Under the pieces are notes generated by a model that was given only the letters and a program-made list of their open reading frames with translations, was not told where the DNA came from and did no database searches. A stretch of 64,000 nucleotides of DNA from Pseudooceanicola marinus. Its GTDB lineage: Bacteria > Pseudomonadota > Alphaproteobacteria > Rhodobacterales > Rhodobacteraceae. Shown in pieces: positions 18,487-28,849 of the stretch. The number at the start of each line of letters is the position of its first letter. Within the stretch, counting starts at the first letter, position 1. The translations under genes and the position numbers were made by a program. The stretch is taken from positions 434,001 to 498,000 of the forward strand of contig NZ_PGTC01000018.1 in NCBI RefSeq assembly GCF_002786295.1. The letters are read 5' to 3'.

Positions 18487-20175
18487 CTAGCTGTGCTCCT
18501 CGCGCGCGGTGGCCGCGAGCGCGCGGTTATAGGTACGCAGGGCATCGACGTGGAAGAGCGCGCCCAGAAGCTCCGGCGCCTTGCCGGGCTGGGGGGAGGA
18601 GACCACCGGCAAGTAGGGCTCCAGCGTTCGCTCGAAGACCGGGAAGGCGGCCTCCAGCGTGGCGCCCCCATCGATGTAGAGACCCTTTTCCACCATCTCC
18701 CAGCAGGTGGCCTCGGCTGCCGCACGTTCGGCCCCGCAGGGGCGCATGACGTCGCGCACGCGGAACATGGCCAGCAGGTATTCCTGTGGCCCGGCCGCCA
18801 GGTGGATGCCGCGCCGTTCCAGCTGCGTCAGGAAGAAGGAGCGTTTCACCAGTTTCGACCCGATCGCGGTGGAGATCGAGACCGTCACCATCACCGCCAG
18901 AGCCGTGGTCCAGTTGCCGGTCAGCTCGAAGACGATCAGCGTTGTGGAGATCGGCGCGCCCAGCACCGCCGCCGCCACACCGCCCAGGCCCGCCAGGGCG
19001 TAGAGTGACGGGCTTCCCGACTGGTCGGGGAAGATCCCCGTAGCGATGAAGCCGAAGGCCAGGCCGGTCAACGCGCCCAGCATCATCGAGGGCGAGAAGA
19101 CCCCGCCGCCCATGCGGCCGCCCATGGTGATCGCCGTGGCCAGCGCCTTGATCAGGGCAAAGAGGATCGCCTGTTGCAGCAGCAGCTCGCCCGAAAGCGC
19201 GCGCAGCGTCGTCTCGTAACCCACGCCGATGATATGGGGGAACCAGATCGCCATGACGCCCAGCAGGGCGCCGGCGACGGCGGGACGCAGAAACCGCGGG
19301 ATGCGGAAGCGGCCCTGAAGGCGGGTGCCGATATCCTCGGACAGGAAGATCGCCCGCATGAAGAGCCCCGCGACCACGCCACAGACCGCGCCGAGCAGCA
19401 GGAAGGCGGGCAATTCCTCGTAGAACTCCAGGATCGAGCTGCCGGGCAGGACGAACTCCACCGTTTCGCCGAACTGCAGGCGCGAGATCACGGCGCCGGC
19501 CACCGCGGCCACGGTGATCGGGGCGAAGGCATGGATGGCGAAGTGGCGCAGCACCACCTCCAGCGCGAAGAGAGCACCGGCAATGGGCGCATTGAAGGAG
19601 GCCGAGACGGCTGCGGCCACGGCGCAACCCAGCAGGTCGCGGCCCTTGATACCGTCTGCCTTCAGCCGGTTCAGCACCCAGCTGGACATGACCGCGACGA
19701 GGTGCACCACCGGCCCTTCACGGCCTGAGGAGCCGCCGGTGCCCAGGGTGACCAGCGACGCCAGCGCCGAGCCGAGGCCCGCGCGCCCTTCGACCCGTCC
19801 CTCGTTCAGCGCCGCCCCCTCGACCACGTCGGCCACGGAGCGCACGCGCCCGTCGGGCGTGAAGACATGCAGCAGGATGCCGGCGATCAACCCGCCGATG
19901 ATCGGCACCACCAGCACCACGTACCACGGCAGCCCGCCCGCCAAGGAATGCAACCGGTGCACGTCCTCGGCGCCGTAGGAGAGTTTCTGCAGCAGGGCGA
20001 TGCCGCGGCGGAAGGCCAGCGCGGCACCACCGGCGGCTACGCCGATCGCCAGGGCGATCAGCCAGAACTGCAACTGGTTGGGGCCTCGGGTGCGCAGGAT
20101 CGACCAGTAGGACCGCAGCTGTGCGAAGATCACCGCCAGGCCTCGTGCCAGCCAACTCCCGTCACGCCCGCTCAT
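18487..20175 (-). CDS. CLC-type chloride channel/transporter with CBS region
   Basis: The 562-aa protein has about ten to twelve membrane helices with the CLC signatures GTGGSSGREGP (selectivity filter and gating glutamate), GGRMGGGVFSPSMM and a C-terminal cytosolic part with CBS-like sequence (FRVRDVMRPCGAE and LPVVSSPQPGKAPELLGALFHVDALR). CLC proteins exchange chloride for protons or act as channels. I cannot tell which from the sequence alone. It is the last gene of a minus-strand series downstream of recN but is separated by 373 bp. Confidence 0.9.
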   Translation of the reverse strand: MSGRDGSWLARGLAVIFAQLRSYWSILRTRGPNQLQFWLIALAIGVAAGGAALAFRRGIALLQKLSYGAEDVHRLHSLAGGLPWYVVLVVPIIGGLIAGILLHVFTPDGRVRSVADVVEGAALNEGRVEGRAGLGSALASLVTLGTGGSSGREGPVVHLVAVMSSWVLNRLKADGIKGRDLLGCAVAAAVSASFNAPIAGALFALEVVLRHFAIHAFAPITVAAVAGAVISRLQFGETVEFVLPGSSILEFYEELPAFLLLGAVCGVVAGLFMRAIFLSEDIGTRLQGRFRIPRFLRPAVAGALLGVMAIWFPHIIGVGYETTLRALSGELLLQQAILFALIKALATAITMGGRMGGGVFSPSMMLGALTGLAFGFIATGIFPDQSGSPSLYALAGLGGVAAAVLGAPISTTLIVFELTGNWTTALAVMVTVSISTAIGSKLVKRSFFLTQLERRGIHLAAGPQEYLLAMFRVRDVMRPCGAERAAAEATCWEMVEKGLYIDGGATLEAAFPVFERTLEPYLPVVSSPQPGKAPELLGALFHVDALRTYNRALAATAREEHS

Positions 20176-20548
20176 CCGAAGTCACACCCCTGCCTTGTCG
20201 TGCCCGGCCCACCCGCCTCCGCGCGCCCCTGTCGCCGGGGCGCAACGCGGCGGTCGCCACCTTTCCCTTCTAGGACAAAGGCCTGAAACGTAAAAGAGGC
20301 GGTGGGGCTCGGCGGGGTCCCATGGCCGGGCGAGCCCCGACAGCTGACGCCCCGCTTTCAGGCGGCTTCCCCCGGTTGGGGTATGCCCGCAGGGGTCGAA
20401 TCTGCAACTCTGAGCAGGGTGACGAGTTTGCTGTGGTGTCGGCACTTCCCGGTGTCGCTCGCGCCGCCTGCGGCACGGTCCCCCCCACCGAGGCCTCAGC
20501 CGGGCTGTGCGCCCGGAGACATGAGCTCAGCCCGGGCAAAGGCGCGGA
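20176..20548. other. Intergenic region recN-clc, structured but unidentified
   Basis: No coding frame looks real here. It contains strong inverted repeats, for example GGGGCTCG (about 20304) with CGAGCCCC (about 20331), and a T-arm-like hairpin near 20390 that is not part of a tRNA. I looked for SRP RNA, RNase P, tmRNA and riboswitch signatures and recognised none. It may hold the recN 3' end, the clc promoter and possibly an RNA. Confidence 0.4.
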
Positions 20549-22201
20549 TCAGTCGGTGGCGATCAGCTTCCGCGCCGCCGCGCGGGCCTCTTCAGTCACC
20601 GCATCGCCGGAAATCATCCGCGCCAGTTCATCCACCCGCGCTTCGGGCGTCAGCGACAGGACGGTCGACAGGGTCGCGTCACCCTCCACCCGCTTGGCCA
20701 CCTGCCAGTGATGCGAGGCGCGCGCCGCGACCTGCGGCGAATGGGTGACGACCAGAACCTGCCCGTCCTCGGCCAGCCGCGCCAGGCGGCGGCCAACCGC
20801 ATCGGCGGTGGCGCCGCCGACGCCGCGGTCAATCTCGTCAAAGATCATGGTGATCTGCGTGTCGTCGCCTGCCAGGCAGACCTTCAACGCCAGCAGAAAG
20901 CGCGACAGTTCCCCGCCCGAGGCGATCTTGGCCAGCGGACCGGAAGGGGCCCCCGGGTTGGTCGCCACGGTGAAGGACACCTCATCGCGACCATCGGGAC
21001 CGGGCTCGGCGGCCTCGATCTGCGTAACGAAGCGCGCGCGCTCCATCTTCAGCGGGGCCAGCTCTGCCTCGACGGCGGCATCCAGGCGCGCTGCGGCTTC
21101 GGTCCGGGCGGCGGTCAGTCTCTCCGCCAGGGCGGCATAGGTTTCATCAGCCTGACGCAGCGCGGTTTCCAACGCGGCGATCTCGCCTGCGCCGTTGTCG
21201 ATGGCATCCAGACGGTTGCGCAGATCCTCGGCCAGGGTGGCCAGCTCATCGGGGGCGACGTCATGCTTGCGCGCCAGGGCCCGGATGGCAAAGAGCCGCT
21301 CCTCGGTCGTCTCCAGCTCCAGCGGATCGAAGTCCAGCGCTTCCAGACAGCGCACGACACCATCGGCGGCCTCATCCAGTTCCGCCAGGGCGCGGGTCAG
21401 CGCGGCCAACGGTTCATCCAGCCGGCCCTCGACCCCGTCGGCGGCGCCCTCCAGCCAGCGCAGCGCATCGTTCATCGGCCCCTCGGCGCCATCGTTGCCA
21501 AGGGCCTGATGGGCCCGGGCCACATCGGCCCGCAACTTCTCGGCGCCCTGCATCAGGCGGCGGCGGGCGTCCAGATCGGCTTCCTCTCCCTGCTCGGGCG
21601 CCAGCTGATCCAGCTCGGCCACGGCATGGCGGAGGAATTCCTCCTCGGCGGCGGCGGCGGCCAGCGCGGCGCGGGCCGCATCCAGCTTCTTCTGGGCGGA
21701 AGACCGGGCACGCCAGGCCTCCCGCAGCTCGGCGCGCAGCGGTGCGGTGCCGGCAAACTCATCAAGGATCGCACGGTGGCCGCGCGGGTTCAGCAGCCCG
21801 CGGTCATCGTGCTGGCCGTGCAACTCCACCAGGGTTTCGGAGAGGGCACGCAGGACCTGGCCCGAGGCCCGGCGGTCGTTGATCCAGGCGGTCTTGCGCC
21901 CGTCGCGGGTGTTGATGCGGCGCAGGACCAGTTCCTCACCCGTGGGCAAACCGGCCTCTTCCAGAACCGCCTGGGCCGGATGATCCTCCGGCAGCTCGAA
22001 CCAGGCGGTCACCTCCCCCTGCTCGGCGCCGCCCCGGACCAGATCGGCCCGCCCGCGCCAGCCCAGCACGAAGCCTAACGAATCGAGCAAGATGGACTTG
22101 CCCGCCCCGGTTTCGCCGGTCAGCACGTTCAGCCCCGGCTGGAAGTCGAGCTCCAGCCGGTCGATGATCAGCATGTCGCGAATGTCGAGGCCACGCAGCA
22201 T
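20549..22201 (-). CDS. recN: DNA repair protein RecN
   Basis: RecN (550 aa) is an SMC-like ATPase acting at DNA double-strand breaks. The N-terminal Walker A site is LTGETGAGKSILLDSLGFVLG. A long coiled-coil region follows (about 150-370). The C-terminal signature SGGELSRFLLALKVCLA and Walker B (ITMIFDEIDRGVGG, then VLVVTHSPQVAA) complete the head. It starts 90 bp after bamD and is probably in the same unit; lpxC-bamD-recN is a common order in the group. Confidence 0.95.
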   Translation of the reverse strand: MLRGLDIRDMLIIDRLELDFQPGLNVLTGETGAGKSILLDSLGFVLGWRGRADLVRGGAEQGEVTAWFELPEDHPAQAVLEEAGLPTGEELVLRRINTRDGRKTAWINDRRASGQVLRALSETLVELHGQHDDRGLLNPRGHRAILDEFAGTAPLRAELREAWRARSSAQKKLDAARAALAAAAAEEEFLRHAVAELDQLAPEQGEEADLDARRRLMQGAEKLRADVARAHQALGNDGAEGPMNDALRWLEGAADGVEGRLDEPLAALTRALAELDEAADGVVRCLEALDFDPLELETTEERLFAIRALARKHDVAPDELATLAEDLRNRLDAIDNGAGEIAALETALRQADETYAALAERLTAARTEAAARLDAAVEAELAPLKMERARFVTQIEAAEPGPDGRDEVSFTVATNPGAPSGPLAKIASGGELSRFLLALKVCLAGDDTQITMIFDEIDRGVGGATADAVGRRLARLAEDGQVLVVTHSPQVAARASHHWQVAKRVEGDATLSTVLSLTPEARVDELARMISGDAVTEEARAAARKLIATD

Positions 22202-22291
22202 CGCGGGGCCCTCAGCGCGGCGCGGCGGCGCCCCCGCGGCGGTCTGCGCCGAAGGGGGCCGGGCAATAGCGGACAGGCGCCGGGCTCTGCA

Positions 22292-23140
22292 TCAGATCCA
22301 GTCGCCCTTCACCGTCTGGCGGTAGATCCGCACCAGCCAGTTGTCACCGCGCGACTTGGCCTCCAGCCCCTGCTTGGTCAGCAGGGCGTAGGCGTCCTCG
22401 TACCACTCGGTCGAGCGGAAGTTGTAGCCCAGGATCGCGCCGGCGGTCTGCGCCTCGTCGGTGAGGCCCAGCGACAGGTAGGATTCGACCAGACGATAGA
22501 GCGCCTCGGGCGTATGCGAGGTCGTCTCGAACTCTTCGACCACAACGCGGAAGCGGTTGATGGCGGCGGCGAAATGGTCGCGCTTCAGGTAGTAGCGCCC
22601 GACCTCCATCTCCTTGGCGGCAAGGTGGTCGAAGGCCAGCTCGAACTTCAGGATGGCGGACTTGGCGTATTCGCTGTCGGGGTAGCGTTCGATGACCTGG
22701 CGCAGGGCCTGAAGAGCCTGGAAGGTCAGACCCTGGTCGCGACCCACTTCGTCGATCTGGTCGTAGTAGCTCAGCGCCAGCAGATACTGCGCATAGGGCG
22801 CATCCTCGGAGCGCGGGTAGAAGTCGACGTAGCGCTGCGCGGCGGCGCGGCTTTCGTCGTAATTACGGGCCGAATGCTGGGCAAAGGCCTGCATGATGAG
22901 CGCGCGCTGCGCCCATTCGGAATAGGGATAGAGACGCTCGATCTCGGAGAAGTACTCGGCAGCGTCGTCGTATGCGCCTTCCTCGACCTCGTATTCGCCG
23001 CGCTCGAAGATCTGCTCGGCCGTGTAGGAGTCCATCGGCACCTTGCGGTCGTTGACCCCGGGGCCACCCCCGCAGGATGCCAGAAGACCCATCAGCAGAA
23101 CGCCTCCTGCCAGCTTTGTTCGGAAACCGCCGCCGCTCAT
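22292..23140 (-). CDS. bamD: Outer membrane assembly lipoprotein BamD
   Basis: BamD (282 aa) is the TPR lipoprotein of the BAM complex that folds outer membrane proteins. The N-terminus has a lipoprotein signal (GGVLLMGLLASCGGG, with Cys as acylation site), then five TPR-like repeats, for example YTAEQIFERGEYEVEEGAYDDAAEYFSEIERLYPYSEW and YVDFYPRSEDAPYAQYLLALSYYDQID. I chose the ATG at 23140 (AAGGGG upstream); an in-frame ATG at 23164 is possible and would add eight residues. Confidence 0.92.
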   Translation of the reverse strand: MSGGGFRTKLAGGVLLMGLLASCGGGPGVNDRKVPMDSYTAEQIFERGEYEVEEGAYDDAAEYFSEIERLYPYSEWAQRALIMQAFAQHSARNYDESRAAAQRYVDFYPRSEDAPYAQYLLALSYYDQIDEVGRDQGLTFQALQALRQVIERYPDSEYAKSAILKFELAFDHLAAKEMEVGRYYLKRDHFAAAINRFRVVVEEFETTSHTPEALYRLVESYLSLGLTDEAQTAGAILGYNFRSTEWYEDAYALLTKQGLEAKSRGDNWLVRIYRQTVKGDWI

Positions 23141-23280
23141 GCCTGCAAACCCCTTCAGCGTCATCTTCGATGGGCCCCTCGCACGGGGGCCGCAGGTCGG
23201 TCCTAGCACAGAAAATTCCGGTGCAAAACGCCTTTACGCCCGGCAGGCGGGCAAAGCCTGATGACGCGCCCCAAATGTGC

Positions 23281-23307
23281 GACGTCCTCCCGAAACGGAA
23301 GGACGTC
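23281..23307 (-). terminator. Hairpin between lpxC and bamD
   Basis: GACGTCCT and AGGACGTC enclose an inner CCG/CGG stem. There is no T-run on either side, so partial termination or mRNA protection is possible but unproven. Confidence 0.3.
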
Positions 23308-23375
23308 AGCCGGCCACGACAGACCGGAAGGACAGGAAATCAAGGGACTGCGGCGCGGGCGGACGGCAGGCCGGA

Positions 23376-24305
23376 TCAGGCCACCGCCGGGATCTCGGCG
23401 GGGCTGACGCCGACGCCGGGCAGCCGCGCGGCCACCTCGGGCGTGCAGGAGCGGATGCGGTAATTGCGCCGATCGGCAAAGAGCGCCCGCAGCAGGGTAT
23501 TGGTCAGCGCATGCCCCGCCCGGATGCCTTCGTAGCGGCCCAGGATCGGGGCGCCGGCCAGGGCCAGGTCGCCCAAGGCGTCCAGCATCTTGTGACGCAC
23601 CGGCTCATCCGTGTGGCGCAGGCCGGAGGGCGACAGGATCGCATCACCGTCCACAACCACCGCATTGTCGAGCGTCCCGCCAAGGGCCAGGCCGTTGGCC
23701 TGCATCGCCTCGACGTCGGACTGGCGGCAGAACGTACGGCTGTCGGACAGTTCGCGCACAAAGGCGCCGTTCTTCACCACCAACTCCCGGTTCTGCACGC
23801 CGATCGCGGCATCGGGGAAATTGATGTGGAAGGAAATCTCCAGCTGATCGGCGGGCAGCAAGCGGGCGATCGCCGGGCCGTTCTGCACCTCGACCGGGCG
23901 CAGCACCTCGATGGCGCGCAGCGGCGCGGATTGCGCCATCAGGCCACGCCACAGGATGCCGCGCACGAAGGGAGCGGCGGAGCCGTCCAGGATCGGCACT
24001 TCCGGCCCGTCGATCTCCACCAGGGCATTGGAGATGCCGCAGCCGGCCAGCGCCGCCATGACGTGTTCCACCGTGGAGACGGTGGCGCCGGTCGCGTTGA
24101 TCAGCCGGGTGCAGAGCGCCGTGCGCTCCACCGCGTTCCAGCGGGCGGGGATCATCCCCTCTTCCTCGGACATGTCGGAGCGACGGAACCAGATCCCGTA
24201 GCCGGCTTTCGCCGGGCGAATGGTCAGCGTGGCGGGCGCGCCCGAGTGCAGGCCCTGACCGCTGAAGCTGACCGGCGCTTTGATCGTCTGTTGCACGTTG
24301 CTCAC
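23376..24305 (-). CDS. lpxC: UDP-3-O-acyl-N-acetylglucosamine deacetylase
   Basis: LpxC (309 aa) is the zinc deacetylase that commits sugar nucleotide to lipid A synthesis. The zinc ligands appear in VSTVEHVMAALAGCGI (His) and VRHKMLDALGDL (His and Asp), and the catalytic His in GIRAGHALTNTLLRAL. The motif GLHSG near the N-terminus is also typical. It lies after the ftsZ terminator, so it has its own promoter in 24306-24450. GGGGTGAG precedes the ATG. Confidence 0.96.
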   Translation of the reverse strand: MSNVQQTIKAPVSFSGQGLHSGAPATLTIRPAKAGYGIWFRRSDMSEEEGMIPARWNAVERTALCTRLINATGATVSTVEHVMAALAGCGISNALVEIDGPEVPILDGSAAPFVRGILWRGLMAQSAPLRAIEVLRPVEVQNGPAIARLLPADQLEISFHINFPDAAIGVQNRELVVKNGAFVRELSDSRTFCRQSDVEAMQANGLALGGTLDNAVVVDGDAILSPSGLRHTDEPVRHKMLDALGDLALAGAPILGRYEGIRAGHALTNTLLRALFADRRNYRIRSCTPEVAARLPGVGVSPAEIPAVA

Positions 24306-24453
24306 CCCAAATGTCCGATACGACCTGTCCCGGCCGTTAACTGCTGATTAGGTAAGGGCTGGGGCGAAAACCCTCAACTCACTCTTTGCAACGGTTTGAA
24401 ACATCGCCTGCAACATTTCCCGGGCCTTCCGACACCCCACGCCAAACCCTTGA

Positions 24454-24487
24454 CACAAAATAAAAAAGCCGCCCGAAGGCGGCTTTT
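24454..24487 (-). terminator. Rho-independent terminator of ftsZ
   Basis: On the minus strand AAAAGCCGCC-TTCG-GGCGGCTTTT is followed by TTATTTTG. A 10-bp stem with a stable TTCG loop and T-run ends the ftsQAZ transcript 59 bases after the ftsZ stop. Confidence 0.93.
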
Positions 24488-24545
24488 CAGTCTGTCACAT
24501 CGCGGCGCGGCGGGGAGGCGGAGCCCCGCCGCGCCGCCAGCGTGA

Positions 24546-26387
24546 TCAGTTGGCCTGGCGGCGCAGGAAGGCAGGAATCTCGATCCGCTCCTGGTCAGGA
24601 TCGGACTCTTGCTGCGGCGCGCGGCGCGGTGCCGGTGCGGCCGAGGGCTCGACCCGCGGCTGCGCCTGAACGGCGGGCTGGCTGCGTTGCTGCGGCGCCT
24701 GTCCGCCACCGCTTTCACCGTGGCCGGTCATACGGTTGATCAGCGAGTTGATCCGCGAGCGGGAGCGTTCGCCACCGGCAGGTTCACCGAACTCGGCCCG
24801 CTTCTGCTGGGGCACTTCGCGCGGGGCCTGCTGCTGCGGCACGGCACGGGGCGCGGGCTGCTGCGGCTGTTGCTGCACCGGACGGGCCCCTTCAGCGCGC
24901 GGCGCCTTGGACACGGCAGCCTGAAGGCGGGCCATGGTCTCGGGCGAGGGCTGACCGGCGCGGCGCGGCTGCGGCGCGACGTATTGTTCCCGCTGGGCCT
25001 GGTGATCGTCGACGGCATGGGCCATCGGCGCGGCCTCGGGACGGCGCGGCTGGTAGGCCGGCGGCGGCAGGTCATCCTGCGACTGCGGCGCGTAACCGGT
25101 GCGCGGTGCGGGCCGGGACTCATAGGCCTCGGGCTGCTGCGGTGCGTAGCCGCGGTGGCCATCGTCGATGGGGTGGTAGTCCATCTCGTCGTCCTGGGCG
25201 CCCTGCCCGTCCAGGTCATCGAAGAGACCCGGCGCATTGTCGTAGTCGTCCTCGACATGCTGGGCTGCCGGCTGCTGGTAGCCCTGCTGCGGCTCTTGCT
25301 GGCGCGCCGTGGGGGCGGGCTGCGGCTCGGCGTCGGCGGCGGGTTCTTCCATCTGCACGGCCTGCTTCAGCGGCTCGGCCATGCGGCGACGGGGCACCGG
25401 GATGTCCTGGTGCACGTCGGAGGCATCGATGCCGGTGGCGACGACGGAGACGCGCATCGCGCCTTCCATCGACTCGTCCAGGGTCGAACCGACGATGATG
25501 TTGGCGTCCGGGTCCACTTCCTCGCGGATGCGGTTCGCGGCTTCGTCCAGCTCGAACAGGGTCAGGTCGTGACCGCCGGTGATGTTGATCAGCACGCCAC
25601 GCGCGCCTTTCAGGCTGATCTCGTCCAGCAGCGGGTTGGCGATCGCCTTCTCCGCGGCCTGCAGGGCGCGGGTTTCGCCATCGGCCTCGCCAGTGCCCAT
25701 CATCGCCTTGCCCATCTCGTCCATCACGGCGCGGACGTCGGCGAAGTCGAGGTTGATCAGGCCCGGACGGACCATCAGGTCGGTCACGCCCTTGACGCCC
25801 TGGTAGAGCACGTCATCGGCCAGCGAAAAGGCCTCGGTGAAGGTCGTCTTCTCGTTCGCCAGACGGAACAGGTTCTGGTTCGGGATGATGATCAGCGTGT
25901 CCACGACCTTCTGCAGGGCTTCGACGCCCTCCTCGGCCTGGCGCATCCGCTTCACGCCCTCGAACTGGAAGGGTTTGGTGACGACGCCCACGGTCAGCAC
26001 GCCGAGTTCCCGCGCGGCCTGCGCGATGATCGGAGCTGCGCCCGTGCCGGTGCCGCCGCCCATCCCGGCCGTGATGAAGCACATGTGCGCGCCGGCAAGG
26101 TAGTCAACGATCTGTTCGATGCTTTCTTCGGCAGCGGCCGCACCAACGGTGGGCTTGGCGCCGGCGCCGAGACCCTCGGTGACCTTCACGCCCAGCTGGA
26201 CGCGGGCCTGAGCCTGGCTTTGCTGAAGGGCCTGGGCGTCGGTGTTCGCGACGACGAAGTCGACACCTTCCAGCTCCTTCTCGATCATGTTGTTGACGGC
26301 ATTACCGCCGGCCCCGCCCACACCGAAAACGGTGATACGCGGCTTCAACTCTTCTCCCATGCCGGGAACGCTGAGGTTCAGTGTCAT
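24546..26387 (-). CDS. ftsZ: Cell division protein FtsZ
   Basis: FtsZ (613 aa) is the tubulin-like GTPase that forms the Z ring. The GTP-binding signature [12 protein letters not shown] lies at residues 108-119 and the T7 loop ([14 protein letters not shown]) follows; [13 protein letters not shown] opens the Rossmann core. The core ends near residue 320 and is followed by an unusually long Q/P/R-rich linker of about 280 residues, common in alphaproteobacteria, and the conserved C-terminal peptide [12 protein letters not shown] that binds FtsA. The start at 26387 matches the family (MTLNLSVP); the upstream frame is noncoding. A 167-bp gap separates it from ftsA, enough for its own promoter. 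Confidence 0.97.
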   Translation of the reverse strand: MTLNLSVPGMGEELKPRITVFGVGGAGGNAVNNMIEKELEGVDFVVANTDAQALQQSQAQARVQLGVKVTEGLGAGAKPTVGAAAAEESIEQIVDYLAGAHMCFITAGMGGGTGTGAAPIIAQAARELGVLTVGVVTKPFQFEGVKRMRQAEEGVEALQKVVDTLIIIPNQNLFRLANEKTTFTEAFSLADDVLYQGVKGVTDLMVRPGLINLDFADVRAVMDEMGKAMMGTGEADGETRALQAAEKAIANPLLDEISLKGARGVLINITGGHDLTLFELDEAANRIREEVDPDANIIVGSTLDESMEGAMRVSVVATGIDASDVHQDIPVPRRRMAEPLKQAVQMEEPAADAEPQPAPTARQQEPQQGYQQPAAQHVEDDYDNAPGLFDDLDGQGAQDDEMDYHPIDDGHRGYAPQQPEAYESRPAPRTGYAPQSQDDLPPPAYQPRRPEAAPMAHAVDDHQAQREQYVAPQPRRAGQPSPETMARLQAAVSKAPRAEGARPVQQQPQQPAPRAVPQQQAPREVPQQKRAEFGEPAGGERSRSRINSLINRMTGHGESGGGQAPQQRSQPAVQAQPRVEPSAAPAPRRAPQQESDPDQERIEIPAFLRRQAN

Positions 26388-26554
26388 AGAATTTTCCGCC
26401 TGCTTGGCCCCTTTGCGGGGTTTTTTCTGCCTATCAAGTAAAACTTTAACGCTTTCCCGACGGCTCGTCACCCCAAAATCAGCGAAAAACACCAAATCTG
26501 GCGCGCGAAACCCGCGCGTTCGCGGCATTTCGCCGAAAGCACTTTATGTTGCGG

Positions 26555-27895
26555 TTACCAGTTCTCGCGGAACCAGCGCACGGCGCGCTTCAGCGAACGG
26601 GCCGGATAGCGGTCGAGCGGCAGATCGAAGTCCCACCATTCGTCCTGCGGATGCGCCGCAAAAAGGCACATGCCGACGGCGGAGGCAAAGCCCGGCCCCG
26701 TCGCCGCCTGCGGCAGACCATGCACGCGCAGCGGCCGGCCCAGGCGCACCTGCTGGCCGAGGATCTTGGACGCCAGGCCGTCGAGACCGGGGATCTGGCT
26801 GGCCCCGCCGGTCAGCACGATCTGCTGGTTGGGCAGGCTGTCGAAGCCCGCAGCGTCGAGGCAATGACGCACCTCCTCCAGGATCTCCTCGACCCGGGGG
26901 CGCATGATGCCGATCAGCTCGGCCCGGGTACAGGTGCGGCGGTCGTGTTCGTAATCGCCGGTCTCGCCGCCGATCTCGATCCGCTCGCGGTCGTCCATGC
27001 CGGTGGCGTGGACCCCGCCGTAGAAGGTCTTGAGCCGCTCGGCATTGGCCGTGGGGATCTGCAACGCCATGGAGATGTCGCCGGTGACATGCTCGCCGCC
27101 CATGCGCACCGCATCGGCGTAGATCATGTGTTTCTTCATGAAGACCGACAGAGAGGTCGTGCCGCCGCCCATGTCGATGCAGGCCGCGCCCAGTTCCTGC
27201 TCATCCTCCACCAGCGAGGAGATGCCGGTGACATAGGCCGAGGAGGCGATCCCCGCCAGTTCCAGGTCGCAGCGTTTGACGCAATGGGCCAGGTTCTGCA
27301 CCGCCGTGGCATCGACCGTCAGCATGTGCATGTCGGTGGCCAGGGTGTTGCCGGTCTGCCCGCGCGGGTCCGACAGGCCGGAGCGGAAATCCAGGGCGAA
27401 GTTGACGGGTTGGGCGTGTAGCACCTCGCGGCCTTCGCCGTAGTCCGGCAGGTCGCAGGCGGCCAGCACGCGGCTGACGTCCTGTTCGGTCACCTGATCG
27501 CCCTCGACCTCGACCTCACCGGCCAGGCCGTAGCTGCGCGGGCCTGCGCCGGCGAAACAGGCGATCACGTGGTCGACCCGGACCTTGGCCATCTTCTGCG
27601 CCGCCTGCAGGGCGGTGCGGATGGCACGTTCGGTTTCCGGCATGGCGTCGATCTCGCCGAAGCGGACCCCGCGCGAGCGGGTGGTGGCGGCGCCGATCAC
27701 CCGGAACCCCGCCTGCCCCGCCAGGCTGCCCACGCCGTCCATCGGCAGGGCGCCCCGGCCGTTGCCGTCAAAGCGCAGGATCAGGCAGGCGATCTTGGAC
27801 GTGCCGACGTCCAGCACCGCCACGACACCACGCTGCATCGCCGCCTTGCGCATGTTCCGCATGGCCCGCTGGGATTGATAGAGCTCCGTCATCAT
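26555..27895 (-). CDS. ftsA: Cell division protein FtsA
   Basis: FtsA (446 aa) is the actin-like ATPase that tethers FtsZ to the membrane. The phosphate-1 motif VAVLDVGTSKIACLI, the inserted 1C domain, the phosphate-2 region ACIDMGGGTTSLSVF and the adenosine motif IVLTGGASQIPGL are present. The amphipathic C-terminal helix (LKRAVRWFRENW) is the membrane anchor. Two adjacent ATG codons start the gene (27895 or 27892). It lies 57 bp after ftsQ. Confidence 0.96.
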   Translation of the reverse strand: MMTELYQSQRAMRNMRKAAMQRGVVAVLDVGTSKIACLILRFDGNGRGALPMDGVGSLAGQAGFRVIGAATTRSRGVRFGEIDAMPETERAIRTALQAAQKMAKVRVDHVIACFAGAGPRSYGLAGEVEVEGDQVTEQDVSRVLAACDLPDYGEGREVLHAQPVNFALDFRSGLSDPRGQTGNTLATDMHMLTVDATAVQNLAHCVKRCDLELAGIASSAYVTGISSLVEDEQELGAACIDMGGGTTSLSVFMKKHMIYADAVRMGGEHVTGDISMALQIPTANAERLKTFYGGVHATGMDDRERIEIGGETGDYEHDRRTCTRAELIGIMRPRVEEILEEVRHCLDAAGFDSLPNQQIVLTGGASQIPGLDGLASKILGQQVRLGRPLRVHGLPQAATGPGFASAVGMCLFAAHPQDEWWDFDLPLDRYPARSLKRAVRWFRENW

Positions 27896-27952
27896 CTGTC
27901 GCCTGTGCCTCTTGCTGTCGGTCTTGGTTGCCGAATTATCTGCTCGTCGTCG

Positions 27953-28849
27953 TCAATTGCCGGCCTTGGCCGTCTGCAGCATGTCCTGGATGCGGCGCCA
28001 TTCGGTCACCGCCCCCTCGCTCATCCGCAGGGTCGGCCGGCTCGCCAGCCGCATGTCCACCGCCACCAGATCCCGCGCCAGCAGCTCCTGCGCCTCGTCC
28101 AGCGCCAGCACCCGTTCCAGGGCCTGCACCGGCTTCTTCTCGGGCAGCATGATCCGCTGATCGCGATCCAGCACCACGTCCCAACGGCGTTCGCCGATCC
28201 GTTCCAGCCCGCGCAGCCTGTCGCGGATGGGCTGGGCGGCGGCGATGATCGCCAGTGCCTCGGGAATGGCCGCGGGATCGCCCGCCCCTGCCAGCAAGGG
28301 CAGATCGGGCCGGTCCAGCCGCTTGTGCACGGCGCCGGTCACCACGCCCTCTGGGTCCACCAGGTCGAGCCCGGCGCGCCCGCGCCAGATCGCCACCGGC
28401 AGCCGTTCCGTGATCCGCACCCGAAGTTCTCCGCCATCGCGAAGCTGGAGGGCCGCCTCGGCCACCGACGGCAGGCTTTCGATCGAGGTCTTCAGGCCGG
28501 GCAGGTCGATGTCGAAGGACGAACGCGGCAGGTCCAGCTCGGCCACCTCGCGGATGTCCTCCTCGGTCACCGGCGAGGCGCCCGTGACTTCCATCACCTG
28601 CACCATGAACTGCGGCATTGTCTCGAACCGATGTTTCCAGTCGTAGAGGGTGGAGACCACCGCATCGCGACGCATCTCGTCAGCCATGTAGAGATGCACG
28701 GCACCGAAACAGATCGCCGCCGGCAGGACGATGCGCAGCGCCAGGCGGTAGCCCGGGGTCAGCATGAACCGTTGCAGGCGATAGGCCCAGCGAGAGGGCG
28801 CGGGATCGTGGCGCCCGGTCTTGCGGCGGGACCGGATCAGCGCTCGCAT
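27953..28849 (-). CDS. ftsQ: Cell division protein FtsQ
   Basis: FtsQ (298 aa) links FtsL/FtsB to the rest of the divisome. A short basic cytoplasmic tail is followed by one membrane helix ([21 protein letters not shown], about 34-54), a POTRA domain ([24 protein letters not shown]) and the beta domain. The ATG at 28849 overlaps the end of ddl by 13 bases and has GAGGA upstream. Confidence 0.93.
   Translation of the reverse strand: MRALIRSRRKTGRHDPAPSRWAYRLQRFMLTPGYRLALRIVLPAAICFGAVHLYMADEMRRDAVVSTLYDWKHRFETMPQFMVQVMEVTGASPVTEEDIREVAELDLPRSSFDIDLPGLKTSIESLPSVAEAALQLRDGGELRVRITERLPVAIWRGRAGLDLVDPEGVVTGAVHKRLDRPDLPLLAGAGDPAAIPEALAIIAAAQPIRDRLRGLERIGERRWDVVLDRDQRIMLPEKKPVQALERVLALDEAQELLARDLVAVDMRLASRPTLRMSEGAVTEWRRIQDMLQTAKAGN

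Noticed and set aside
20380..20415. A T-arm-like hairpin (GCAGG-GGTCGAA-TCTGC) suggesting a tRNA.
   Set aside because: No acceptor, D or anticodon stem of the right length can be drawn around it.
20270..20539. A 90-codon minus-strand frame downstream of recN.
   Set aside because: Composition is low-complexity, there is no good ribosome binding site and it runs across inverted repeats.
24609..26441. A 610-codon plus-strand frame opposite ftsZ.
   Set aside because: It is a shadow of the GC-rich ftsZ codons; composition is low-complexity and ftsZ is certain.
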